From: Ruminiclostridium sp.
GTDB lineage: Bacteria > Bacillota > Clostridia > Oscillospirales > Ruminococcaceae
DNA: 33,484 nucleotides
Assembly (NCBI GenBank): GCA_017942025.1
Contig: JAGAVH010000056.1
Location: 1 to 33,484 of the forward strand
Direction: 5' to 3'
Shown here: positions 16,079-24,217 of the stretch, piece after piece
Layout: each line of letters begins with the position of its first letter
How positions within the stretch are numbered: position 1 is the first letter of the stretch
Notes under the pieces: generated by a model
Told to the model about the DNA's origin: nothing
The model's input: only the letters and a program-made list of their open reading frames with translations
Database searches by the model: none
Position numbers and translations under genes: made by a program

Positions 16079-17215
16079 TTATGGTTTAACTTCCTTAGAT
16101 TCTGTAAAGCCTTCATCGGCTATCCGCGTCGTTTCTTCGGCATATTCATCGCCGTTTGCAGGAAGCCATATTGTCTCCCCGGAGCCAACAATATACGATA
16201 CCGTACTGCTTTCACCTGTATATTCAGGCTTTGGCTTATCATCTGGATTATCCTCATAGACGTACTTTATGATATAGCCTTCAAAGTTCTTTTCTACGTA
16301 GTCGATAAATTCCTTTGCTTTTTCCTTGCCGATAAAGAAATACTTTCCGCTGGACAGGGTGTTGGTTGTAAGGTATCCGTTTTCATCCACGTTCATAACG
16401 ATATTGTTATATCCGGAGAATTTTATGCTTATACCAATATGCATTGTTTTTCCTCTGTTAAGAGTGTACTTTATATCCTCATCGGCATCCATAATCGTAA
16501 TAGGAATATCTTCTATATCGGAAAGTAGTATTTCCCATACCGCTTTACTCACGTCACCTTCAAAGGTTATATCATCCGACGTCTTACCGTCATCTCCCCA
16601 GTTTTTACAGGTTATCTTTCCGCTGAAGGAGAGATTATCCTTTAAATTAAGGTCATTTATAAAGCCTTCAAGAGTACGGGGAGTGTAAAATCCCTTGCCG
16701 TAAACGTAGTATTTGTCGCTTTCTGCAAATTTTACCGCTACTGCAAAGCCTTCGGAAACCTTTGATATTTTGTAGACCTCCACGTCTGTCGTGTAAGTCT
16801 TTTCGGTGTAATCGTCATAGCCTGAAGCTGTTGCAGACGCTATCTTTTCCGCAACAAGAGAAGCATCGATATCTGTACAACGAGAGCCGTAGGTTTCCTT
16901 TGAAAGCGTGAGCGTTCTATATTGTTCTTCAATTGTGCGCTCGTGCCATTTGGGTACATATGCAGAATCCATTGACGTTGTTATATCATCTGCATCAAGA
17001 TAAATATACTTTATGGGATATCCTCCCTGACCGTTCATCGCAAACAACACACCGCCTACAGCAACGGCACAGATACAAGCAGCCGCCGTTCCCAGCACCG
17101 CAAAATTCTTATACCAGGGCTTTTTTGTTTTTTCATTTGCCGCTGAGGTTATCATATCATCGGGTATATCGGATATGACCTTCATCAGTCGCATTTCCTT
17201 TTTATTATCCTTCAT
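16079..17215 (-). CDS. Single-pass membrane anti-sigma factor (putative)
   Basis: This 378-residue protein has a short N-terminal cytoplasmic part (residues 1-37), one membrane helix at ~38-60 (VLGTAAACICAVAVGGVLFAM) and a large extracytoplasmic domain. It lies 12 bp after an ECF sigma gene and has its own AAGGAGCGC ribosome site. This position and topology are classic for a membrane-bound anti-sigma that holds the sigma factor inactive until an envelope signal arrives. The outer domain has acidic, repeat-like beta segments but no family I can name. No zinc-binding ZAS motif (HxxxCxxC) is visible in the cytoplasmic part, so it is not a classical ZAS anti-sigma. Confidence 0.7.
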   Translation of the reverse strand: MKDNKKEMRLMKVISDIPDDMITSAANEKTKKPWYKNFAVLGTAAACICAVAVGGVLFAMNGQGGYPIKYIYLDADDITTSMDSAYVPKWHERTIEEQYRTLTLSKETYGSRCTDIDASLVAEKIASATASGYDDYTEKTYTTDVEVYKISKVSEGFAVAVKFAESDKYYVYGKGFYTPRTLEGFINDLNLKDNLSFSGKITCKNWGDDGKTSDDITFEGDVSKAVWEILLSDIEDIPITIMDADEDIKYTLNRGKTMHIGISIKFSGYNNIVMNVDENGYLTTNTLSSGKYFFIGKEKAKEFIDYVEKNFEGYIIKYVYEDNPDDKPKPEYTGESSTVSYIVGSGETIWLPANGDEYAEETTRIADEGFTESKEVKP

Positions 17216-17227
17216 AAGCGCTCCTTT

Positions 17228-17788
17228 CTAAACCGCAATACCATTATCCGTAAGGAACTTTTTAAGATTGTTTCTGGTGCGGTTTAATATAGTAGTAACG
17301 TTGGTTTCTGTAACACCAAGCCTTTTTGAAATACTTTTTACATCATCACAGAAGAAATAGCGACGGACGAATATATTTCTGTCACGGTCGGAAAGTCCGT
17401 CTAAAAAATCGGTTATCGCATTTTTAAGGGTATCGTCTGCCGATTCTTCTACGTTATCCATTGACGGAATACATTCGGACAGTTCGGATAAAAGTGCGTC
17501 GGTGCTTCCGTTTCGCCTGCTTCTTAAATTATATCTCAGCTTATCAAGAGAAATATTTCTTGCGATACGGCAGACATAAGCCGTCAGGTTATCGGGCTTT
17601 GCAGGAGGGATACTGTCCCAGACCTTTAAATAGGTATCATTTACACATTCCTCTGCATCTTCCTTATTTCTTAAAATATTATAGGAAATGCTTCTGCAGA
17701 GCTTTTCATACTTCTTTGATAAAGCCGAAACCGCTTCTTTGCTTCTGCTTGTAAAAAGCTCGATTATTCTGATATCCGTAATATCCAT
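17228..17788 (-). CDS. ECF-type RNA polymerase sigma factor
   Basis: This 186-residue sigma-70 family protein has region 2 with EDAEECVNDTYLKVWDSIPP and LTAYVCRIARNISLDKLR (core binding and -10 recognition). Region 4 is LSDRDRNIFVRRYFF followed by the helix-turn-helix SISKRLGVTETNVTTILNR (-35 recognition). I chose the ATG at 17788, preceded by GGAGAG. An in-frame ATG at 17824 would sit at the predicted transcription start of the ECF-like promoter (17832-17857). It forms an operon with the putative anti-sigma gene 12 bp downstream. Confidence 0.9.
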   Translation of the reverse strand: MDITDIRIIELFTSRSKEAVSALSKKYEKLCRSISYNILRNKEDAEECVNDTYLKVWDSIPPAKPDNLTAYVCRIARNISLDKLRYNLRSRRNGSTDALLSELSECIPSMDNVEESADDTLKNAITDFLDGLSDRDRNIFVRRYFFCDDVKSISKRLGVTETNVTTILNRTRNNLKKFLTDNGIAV

Positions 17789-17831
17789 TGCCACTCTCCT
17801 TTCTGCACCCTTTGAGCTGCTCATAAATAAA

Positions 17832-17857
17832 GACGATAAATTTGCATCTATGTCACA
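17832..17857 (-). promoter_or_regulatory. Candidate ECF-dependent autoregulatory promoter
   Basis: On the minus strand, TGTGACA (17857-17851) and CGTC (17835-17832) are 15 bp apart, preceded by a T-run. CGTC is the usual -10 core of ECF promoters. The predicted start is near 17825, giving a ~37-nt leader to the ATG at 17788. Confidence 0.5.
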
Positions 17858-17879
17858 AAAATTTTCAGATATTTTAAAT

Positions 17880-17902
17880 AAGCCCGGCAGAACGCCGGGC
17901 TT
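17880..17902 (-). terminator. Terminator of the surface-glycan operon
   Basis: aagcccggc pairs perfectly with gccgggctt around a 5-nt loop, 8 bp past the glf stop. On the minus strand it is followed by ATTTAAAAT. Confidence 0.75.
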
Positions 17903-17909
17903 GAACTAT

Positions 17910-19022
17910 TTATTCGCTTACCTTGCCGAATTCCTTTTTAACTGTTTCAAGAGCCGCAACGATAACCTTATCCATATCGTAGTACTTGTATTCACCAAGT
18001 CTGCCGCCAAAGATAACGCCTTCTTCCTTTTCCGCAAGCTCCTTGTACTTTGCATAAAGACTGCCGTTCTTTTCATCGTTTACGGGGTAATAAGGCTCGT
18101 CACCGGGCTTCCATTCTGCAGAGTATTCTCTTGAGATGATGGTTGTAGGCTGTGTGCCGTATTCAAAGTGCTTATGCTCGATAATTCTTGTAAAGGGTGT
18201 ATCGCCGTCCGTGTAGTTTACAACTGCATTACCCTGATAGTTTGACGTTTCAAGCTCCTCTGTTTCAAAGCGAACGCTTCTGTATTCGAGATTACCATAG
18301 CAGAAATCAAAGTATGCGTCAACAGCACCTGTATAAACCACCTTATCAGCAAGAGCATTGAGGCTTTCCTTATCCTGAAGATAATCGATACCGAGTCTTA
18401 CCTCTGCACCCTCTAACATTCTTTCGATAATCTGTGTATATCCACCCATAGGAATACCCTGATAGCTATCGTTAAAGTAGTTATTGTCGTAGGTCATACG
18501 AACGGGAAGGCGCTTTATAATAAATGCAGGTAATTCCTTGCAGTCTCTTCCCCACTGCTTTTCTGTGTAACACTTTACAAGCTTTTCATAGATATCTCTG
18601 CCGACAAGAGAAATAGCCTGCTCTTCAAGGTTTTTTGGTTCGCCTTTAATTTCAGCCTTCTGCTCGTTGATGATAGCCATAGCTTCGTCAGGGGTAGCAA
18701 TTCCCCACATCTTTGAGAAGGTGTTCATATTGAAGGGGAGGTTGTAAAGCTCGTTCTTATATCTTGCTATCGGAGAATTTGTAAAGCGGTTGAACTGTGC
18801 GAAGCGCTGGATGTAATCCCATACAAACTTGTCGCTTGTGTGGAAGATGTGCGCACCGTAAACGTGAACGTTGATACCGCTGCGGTTTTCCGTGTAGATA
18901 TTGCCTGCAATATGATTTCTCTTATCAATTACAAGACAGGTCTTGCTGTTCTTCATTGCTTCGTAGGCAAAGACAGCACCGTAAAGTCCTGCGCCTACAA
19001 TAAGATAATCGTATTTTGCCAT
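17910..19022 (-). CDS. glf: UDP-galactopyranose mutase
   Basis: This 370-residue FAD enzyme interconverts UDP-galactopyranose and UDP-galactofuranose. The FAD-binding loop VGAGLYGAVFA is near the N-terminus, followed by VIDKRNHIAGN. GAHIFHTS, FTNSPIARY, LPFNMNTF and EKQWGRDCKELP are hallmark Glf motifs. I chose the ATG at 19022, which has GGAG 8 nt upstream and gives the canonical MAKYDYLIVGAG start; a longer in-frame extension is only a run of K/R residues overlapping the upstream gene. It is the last gene of the five-gene glycan operon, so the polymer probably contains galactofuranose. Confidence 0.95.
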   Translation of the reverse strand: MAKYDYLIVGAGLYGAVFAYEAMKNSKTCLVIDKRNHIAGNIYTENRSGINVHVYGAHIFHTSDKFVWDYIQRFAQFNRFTNSPIARYKNELYNLPFNMNTFSKMWGIATPDEAMAIINEQKAEIKGEPKNLEEQAISLVGRDIYEKLVKCYTEKQWGRDCKELPAFIIKRLPVRMTYDNNYFNDSYQGIPMGGYTQIIERMLEGAEVRLGIDYLQDKESLNALADKVVYTGAVDAYFDFCYGNLEYRSVRFETEELETSNYQGNAVVNYTDGDTPFTRIIEHKHFEYGTQPTTIISREYSAEWKPGDEPYYPVNDEKNGSLYAKYKELAEKEEGVIFGGRLGEYKYYDMDKVIVAALETVKKEFGKVSE

Positions 19023-19035
19023 TGCGACTCCGATA

Positions 19036-19836
19036 TTATTTCTTCTGTTTTTCTTTCTTTTCTTTTGCTTTTTTCTCTTCGATGGTGGAATTGTATTCAT
19101 CACAGACCTTGTTTATATCGCCCGACATTACCACTTCGCCGTTGTTGAGCCATATAGCCTTGTCGCACATTTCCTTTACTGTAGTCATATTGTGAGATAC
19201 AAAAAGGAGAGTGGCGCCCTTTTCCAGCATTTCCTTCATACGCTTCATACATTTTTTTCTGAAAAGCACGTCGCCTACTGAAAGGACTTCATCGACGATA
19301 AGTACATCAGGTTCAACCATAGTTGCTACCGAAAATCCGAGTCGGGACTTCATACCCGAAGAAAAGTTCTGAACGGGAGAATCAAGAAAATCCTCCAGCT
19401 CTGAAAACTCGACGATATCGTCAAATTTTTCGTCTATAAACTGCTTTGTATAGCCTAATATACATCCGTTGAGATATATATTCTCCCTTGCGGTAAGCTT
19501 GGGATCGATACCTGCTCCAAGCTCAATCAGGGATGCTATACTGCCATCGACCTTTACGCTTCCCTTATAAGGCTTTAAAATACGGCTGATAACCTTTAAA
19601 AGTGTGGATTTTCCACTTCCGTTGGTGCCTATTATCGCCCAGGCTTCGCCCTTTTTTATCTTCAGATTTACATCCTTCAGGGCTATGAACTCCTGAAACA
19701 TAAGCTGTCTGCGTATCAGTCTGACAAAATACTCCTTGAGATTGTCAACCTTCTGATTAGCCTTATTGAAACGGACTGTTACATTATCAACATCTACTAT
19801 ATACTGAGGAGCTTTTTCCTTTTCTGTATTTTCCAT
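19036..19836 (-). CDS. Polysaccharide ABC exporter ATPase (Wzt/TagH-like)
   Basis: This 266-residue ATPase has Walker A GTNGSGKST (70-78), ABC signature NFSSGMKSRLGFSVA (~157-171), Walker B LIVDE (179-183) and switch H215 in FVSHN. The long N-terminal extension before Walker A and the SSGMKxR signature are typical of polysaccharide and teichoic acid exporters. It lacks the C-terminal sugar-binding domain of long Wzt proteins and instead ends in a short Lys/Glu-rich tail. AAGGAGG lies before its ATG. It pairs with the permease encoded 9 bp upstream and would power export of the undecaprenyl-linked glycan. Confidence 0.92.
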   Translation of the reverse strand: MENTEKEKAPQYIVDVDNVTVRFNKANQKVDNLKEYFVRLIRRQLMFQEFIALKDVNLKIKKGEAWAIIGTNGSGKSTLLKVISRILKPYKGSVKVDGSIASLIELGAGIDPKLTARENIYLNGCILGYTKQFIDEKFDDIVEFSELEDFLDSPVQNFSSGMKSRLGFSVATMVEPDVLIVDEVLSVGDVLFRKKCMKRMKEMLEKGATLLFVSHNMTTVKEMCDKAIWLNNGEVVMSGDINKVCDEYNSTIEEKKAKEKKEKQKK

Positions 19837-19845
19837 ATTGCCTCC

Positions 19846-20733
19846 TTAAATATACAGTATGAATTTATCCTGTGATCTTTTGAAAAAGAACACGCCTATA
19901 GCGAGCATAAGTATCGCATAGCCGAATCCCAGCAGGAAATCAACCGGAGTTACTACTGCCCACTGAGGCACCGTTTCAAGCGTCGGTACCCAGATAAAAT
20001 ATCTGAATTGTTTTATATAGATATAAACGGGATTGCAATATTCAACGAAATGAGCGAGATAAAGCGCAAACGGTGTAACTCCTGCATTTATCTGATCCTT
20101 TGCCTTATCGTAAAACATTCCTACATCATAGAATATTGCAGAGCAATACATCAGCATTGTAGAAAATGCATTATACACATATCTTATATCTCTGAAGAAT
20201 ACGTGGAGCTGTGCCATAAGAAAGCCTAGTCCCATAGAAAAAATGTATGCTTCAACAACTACAATGATTATGCCGAAATTCCAGAAGGAAAAAAGCAGTC
20301 TTCCCTCTATTATTGAAAAAACAAGCATAACGATAATAAGCGCACCCATACTGAAAATAAAGTCCACAGTTGTGGAGGTTATCTTGGAAAGAGGGAACAT
20401 AAATTTCGAAACGTATGTCTTTTTAAGCAATGATGTGTTGTCCGTTATAGCTCCCAGTGCCTTGCTGACCGCTGTGTTAGCAAGCTCGAACACCGATCTG
20501 CCCGCAAGCAGATATATCGGAAACAGCGCTATCTCTCTCTTGAAAAGGAATGAGAAAACTATCGCCATAATTATCATTATAAGAAGCGGGTTCAGTATGC
20601 TCCATACATAACCCAGAAAGCTTCTTCTGTATTTCAGCTTTATATCTCTTTTAACAAGCTGAACCAGAAGGTCTTTATATCTGAATATTTCAAAAAAAGA
20701 GCCTTCCTTATATTGTCTTGGTTTTGTTGCCAT
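19846..20733 (-). CDS. Polysaccharide ABC exporter permease (Wzm/TagG-like)
   Basis: This 295-residue ABC-2 type membrane protein has about six hydrophobic segments. The N-terminal DLLVQLVKRDIKLKYRRSFLGYVWS motif with WSILNPLL is a strong marker of O-antigen, teichoic acid and galactan export permeases. It overlaps no neighbour. The ATPase partner follows 9 bp downstream and a glycosyltransferase gene precedes it by 22 bp. Its role is transport of the lipid-linked glycan across the cytoplasmic membrane. Confidence 0.92.
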   Translation of the reverse strand: MATKPRQYKEGSFFEIFRYKDLLVQLVKRDIKLKYRRSFLGYVWSILNPLLIMIIMAIVFSFLFKREIALFPIYLLAGRSVFELANTAVSKALGAITDNTSLLKKTYVSKFMFPLSKITSTTVDFIFSMGALIIVMLVFSIIEGRLLFSFWNFGIIIVVVEAYIFSMGLGFLMAQLHVFFRDIRYVYNAFSTMLMYCSAIFYDVGMFYDKAKDQINAGVTPFALYLAHFVEYCNPVYIYIKQFRYFIWVPTLETVPQWAVVTPVDFLLGFGYAILMLAIGVFFFKRSQDKFILYI

Positions 20734-20755
20734 TGAGTCCTCCGTCAGTTATATG

Positions 20756-21790
20756 TCAGCTGAAATTATGATTTTTTCTCAGCTTGTTATAAAGCCATGA
20801 ATTAGATATCTTTTCCCAGGTTTTTTTGCTTATATGCAGTCTGTTCATAGCTCTGAATATTTTATACTGTTTTTGGGCAAGCAAGTAGGCTTCGGGAAAC
20901 TCCGTCTTAAAGCGTTCCATCATACTGTCACCCATCTGTCTGCCCTTTTTCTTATTCTTTTCTACAAGCATAACAGTTGTGATATAGCTGAGCAATAAGC
21001 TCTGAACTTTTCTTGCAAAGTATCTTTTGCCGTGCTCGTCCATTTTATGTGATTTTTTATACTCGGATGTAAGGCGTGTAAGGACAGTATCAATATGAGA
21101 TATCCTTTTCAGCTGATTTTCATCCGATACACTCTGATTTACATCACCTATGCGGTAATGATAAAGGAACATATCAAGCGGTGTTATACTTTCTGCATAA
21201 CAGCACGGAATAGTTGCGTATTCGTAATCTTCGTAGAACACGTGCTCTGAAAGCTTGATGCAGTTTTCCTTATAAAAGCTGTTTTTATAGATAATACCGT
21301 GGAAGGTAAGACTTCTGTCGAAGCTCTTCCAGTTATCTATTATCTGCGAAAAGGTATAGGGTACTCCGAATTTTTCGGGGTAGGTCTTCCACTTCTTCAC
21401 TTCGCCGTCAGATATATCTATAGTGTAATGGTGACAAAGCACCACATCGCTGTCGGTATCCTTCAGTACTTCGATAAGCTCCGGCAAATTATCGGTTTCT
21501 ATCCAGTCATCTGAATCTATGACCTTTACGTATTTGGCTTTTGCCGCTTCAAGCCCTGTATTGAGAGCGCCACCGTGCCCCTTGTTTTCCTGATTTATAA
21601 GGCGGAACACATCGGGCTTCTTATCGCAATATTCCCTTGCTATATCCGCTGTATTATCCGCTGAACCGTCGTTTACCACAATCACCTCGATATAATCCTT
21701 TGCTTCTTCGCAAAGAAAGGAATCAAGGCACTTGCGCAGAAATTTCGCAGAGTTATATGACGGAATGATAAATGAAAGTATTTTGTCCAT
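20756..21790 (-). CDS. Family 2 glycosyltransferase
   Basis: This 344-residue GT-A enzyme opens with SFIIPSYNSAKFLRKCLDS. VIVVNDGSADNTADIA (nucleotide-sugar binding), NKGHGGALNTGLE and the metal-binding KVIDSDDWIE follow. The catalytic domain covers residues ~1-220 and the remainder is a helical, basic C-terminal region. It is predicted to add a sugar to the surface glycan built by this operon; donor and acceptor cannot be read from the sequence. It lies 22 bp from each neighbour. Confidence 0.9.
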   Translation of the reverse strand: MDKILSFIIPSYNSAKFLRKCLDSFLCEEAKDYIEVIVVNDGSADNTADIAREYCDKKPDVFRLINQENKGHGGALNTGLEAAKAKYVKVIDSDDWIETDNLPELIEVLKDTDSDVVLCHHYTIDISDGEVKKWKTYPEKFGVPYTFSQIIDNWKSFDRSLTFHGIIYKNSFYKENCIKLSEHVFYEDYEYATIPCCYAESITPLDMFLYHYRIGDVNQSVSDENQLKRISHIDTVLTRLTSEYKKSHKMDEHGKRYFARKVQSLLLSYITTVMLVEKNKKKGRQMGDSMMERFKTEFPEAYLLAQKQYKIFRAMNRLHISKKTWEKISNSWLYNKLRKNHNFS

Positions 21791-21812
21791 ATCTCACCTT
21801 ATATAAAAACCC

Positions 21813-22631
21813 TTATGACTTTTCTTGCTTTGTCCTGCTGAGCTTTGTCAGTCTGTTTTCTCTGATACCACTCATTATCGCTTTTAGAGCCTTTGTAGGC
21901 GATATATCCGCACTGTACATTTTCTTTTTTCTTACGATGTAATAAAAAGCATACAGCACAGATAAAGGCAATCCTAAAATATATCTTGTGGTATTGCCTC
22001 TGTCCTTAAAGAATTTTTCATTGAATCCCTTGAACCAGGTGGAGCTTTCCTGCCCCACGGTTGCAATTTCAGACGGCACATAATATATTTTAAGCTTTGC
22101 TTTTAAACTATCCTTTAAGAATTTAAGCTCCTCCTCGGCACCATTGCCTGTGCCTGCACCAAGCAGTTCATCAAATCTGACACCGCTGTCAATAAGAGAT
22201 TGCCTTTTGAAGGATATTTGCCAGGAGCTTACCTTCATAATCTTCGGAAAACCGAGTCTTATTATCTTGTCGGGGAAGGATGGCGGTCTGTCTGCCATTT
22301 TGAAAATTATTATATCAGCATCGGGAAGAAGGTTATAAGCGGAAACTATTTTCTCTATATAATCCTTTTTAAAGACCTCGTCATCATCACATAGCAGACA
22401 TATATCGCCCTGTGATTTTTCTATAGCCATATTGCGGCTTTTGGTAAGTCCTCTTTCTTTGACGCTGTACATACGGGCAAGTCCGTTTTTTGTTCTCAGC
22501 TCATCATAATCTTCTTTGTTGCACTGATTTATAACAACCGCACTTCCTGTTATCCTGCTGTCATTTATTATATCCATATCCTCTTTATGCATACAGGATA
22601 AGAGCACTTCGAGCTTCATTCTGCCACTCAT
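21813..22631 (-). CDS. Family 2 glycosyltransferase, first gene of glycan operon
   Basis: This 272-residue GT-A-like protein lacks the usual N-terminal PxYN motif. It reads LEVLLSCMHKEDMD and carries RGLTKSRNMAIEKSQGDICL followed by the DxD-type LLCDDDEV, as in a divergent GT2 subgroup seen in capsule clusters. The later SSTWFKGFNEKFFKDRG is a typical acceptor-side motif of that subgroup. The ATG at 22631 is preceded by GGGAGG at the right spacing; the internal ATG at 22619 lacks this. It is the first gene of the operon, behind the promoter at 22690-22718. The sugar it transfers is unknown. Confidence 0.83.
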   Translation of the reverse strand: MSGRMKLEVLLSCMHKEDMDIINDSRITGSAVVINQCNKEDYDELRTKNGLARMYSVKERGLTKSRNMAIEKSQGDICLLCDDDEVFKKDYIEKIVSAYNLLPDADIIIFKMADRPPSFPDKIIRLGFPKIMKVSSWQISFKRQSLIDSGVRFDELLGAGTGNGAEEELKFLKDSLKAKLKIYYVPSEIATVGQESSTWFKGFNEKFFKDRGNTTRYILGLPLSVLYAFYYIVRKKKMYSADISPTKALKAIMSGIRENRLTKLSRTKQEKS

Positions 22632-22689
22632 CAGAATCCTCCCTTTGCGGTTTCAATTCTTTGCTCACGGCATATTTATACAATTTACT

Positions 22690-22718
22690 ATTATATCATA
22701 TAACCCCTGTTATGTCAA
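22690..22718 (-). promoter_or_regulatory. Perfect consensus promoter of the glycan operon
   Basis: On the minus strand, TTGACA (22718-22713), 17-bp spacer, TATAAT (22695-22690). The transcript starts ~50 nt before the first glycosyltransferase ATG. The structured element 22725-22893 lies just upstream. Confidence 0.88.
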
Positions 22719-22724
22719 GCAAAG

Positions 22725-22893
22725 AAGCCGTATTATAAGAACCACACGCCGTTACCGAAATCATAGATTTCGACGGCTGAGAGAACCTTGTTATATATGT
22801 TTGTGCTTCGCACTTGCAACCTATCGGTTGCTTTATGGGAACGAGTTCCCATAACATATATTTTAAGAATGCCGGGACCTTATAATACAGCTT
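22725..22893 (-). repeat. Structured non-coding element with inverted ends and a cloverleaf
   Basis: The ends pair: aagccgtattataag (22725-22739) with cttataatacagctt (22879-22893), 14 of 15 positions, the odd one being G-U in minus-strand RNA. Inside are a hairpin (gccgt/acggc outer and cgaaatc/gatttcg inner, 22748-22777) and a four-stem cloverleaf (22793-22861). The cloverleaf has an outer stem atatatgtt/aacatatat enclosing gtgc-ttc-gcac, gcaacc-tatc-ggttgc and tatgggaa-cgag-ttcccata. It lacks tRNA landmarks. It could be a small MITE-like repeat or a structured RNA after the histidine kinase gene. Confidence 0.65.
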
Positions 22894-22915
22894 TTTACAG
22901 TAGAATATGTTTTAT

Positions 22916-24217
22916 TCAGTTTATCTTCATTATCGCATTGGAGACAAACACATTTCCGATTATCTCCCACTTGTAAAATCCACCGTTCTCTTTGCATACC
23001 TCTTTTACGATTTCCATACCGAGTCCGTGGAATTCATTGTTCTCCTTATCTGTCAAAAGTGTGCCGTTCTTCCTTTTTACTCTGCTGAAGGTGTTTCTGA
23101 CTATTACCGTAAAATAATCCTTATACATGAACACCTTTATTCTGACATCGGGGTTATCTGAGCTGAGCGTCGCTTCTATAGCATTATCAAGAAGATTTGA
23201 AAGCACGGAAGAAATTGCAGATGAAGGAATAGCCATTTCAGGCAAAGTTTCCAGAGAATATTCAAAAAAGATGTTATTTCCCTCACATACCGCCGCTTTG
23301 TATGCTATCATAGCGTCTACAAGTCCGTTTCCTGTAGTCTGATGAAGCGAGGGCTGAAGCTTATCAGCGCTTATATTTATCTCGCTGAGCATTTCCTTTG
23401 CCTTTTCATATTCACCTTTTTCAAGAAAAGAGCTGACAGAGTAAAGATGATTCTTTATATCGTGACGTATCTTTTTTGTTCTGTTTGACGCCTGAAACTG
23501 TATTGCAAGCTGTTCTTTTACTGCGTAAAAATCCGAATACAGCGCACGCATATTATTTTCCTTTTTGTAAGAGGAACATATTTCTGCAAAGAAATTCACT
23601 ACCAGTATGCTCATAGCAAGGAAAGAAAGTCCGAGTACAAAGAACAGGAAAGAATTCGGGTTTTCCGTGCCATCCGCAAGATAAAAGCATCCGAACACCG
23701 TGGTAATAAACATAAACACCGTCATTATAAAGGCAAAGTGCATCCACACGGAGCGGAACACCTTTAAATCCTCCTGGGATAAAAGCCTGTAGACAATGTA
23801 CATCGCACCGCCCCAGAGCGAGGTCATCAGAAAAGCGATGATAAAATGATTTATCGGATTTATATTATATGCAATATTGAAATCCTTGCCCATTATCATA
23901 TCCAGCAGACTCCGTATTACTATCTCCGAAAGCAGATTCATAAAAAGCGAAGTCACCGCAAGCGAAAAGGATATATATGGCTTTGCTCCGAAGACGAATA
24001 CGCCGATAAGCGTAATCACAGCTGCAAGAATCAGCTGTCGCACCCATAATATTCCGGTTGTATACACAAGCATCAGCGCACCTGCCAGCACAAAAAAGGA
24101 AATTCCGCACGCTATGTTTATCTTCTTGCTTTCTCCCGCAAGCTTAAAAAAGAATGCAAGTATAATCACGGATTTTATAACCGATATTATCAAATCTGCA
24201 TATATCACAATAATCAC
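22916..24217 (-). CDS. AgrC-like sensor histidine kinase
   Basis: This 433-residue kinase has about six N-terminal membrane helices (residues ~5-215), a short coiled linker, a DHp helix with H252 in KIRHDIKNHLYSV, and a GHKL ATPase domain. The latter has an N-box SNLLDNAIEA (340-349) and a G-box HGLGMEIV (397-404). This is the HPK10/AgrC class that partners LytTR regulators and usually senses peptides. It starts at GTG (24217), overlapping the upstream regulator's TGA by 4 nt (GTGA), so translation is coupled. No agrD/agrB-like genes are nearby, so the signal is unknown. Confidence 0.9.
   Translation of the reverse strand: MIIVIYADLIISVIKSVIILAFFFKLAGESKKINIACGISFFVLAGALMLVYTTGILWVRQLILAAVITLIGVFVFGAKPYISFSLAVTSLFMNLLSEIVIRSLLDMIMGKDFNIAYNINPINHFIIAFLMTSLWGGAMYIVYRLLSQEDLKVFRSVWMHFAFIMTVFMFITTVFGCFYLADGTENPNSFLFFVLGLSFLAMSILVVNFFAEICSSYKKENNMRALYSDFYAVKEQLAIQFQASNRTKKIRHDIKNHLYSVSSFLEKGEYEKAKEMLSEINISADKLQPSLHQTTGNGLVDAMIAYKAAVCEGNNIFFEYSLETLPEMAIPSSAISSVLSNLLDNAIEATLSSDNPDVRIKVFMYKDYFTVIVRNTFSRVKRKNGTLLTDKENNEFHGLGMEIVKEVCKENGGFYKWEIIGNVFVSNAIMKIN

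Noticed and set aside
22793-22861. Cloverleaf as a tRNA gene
   Set aside because: Arms have the wrong lengths, there is no T-loop TTCGA, no conserved D-loop GG and no plausible anticodon loop.
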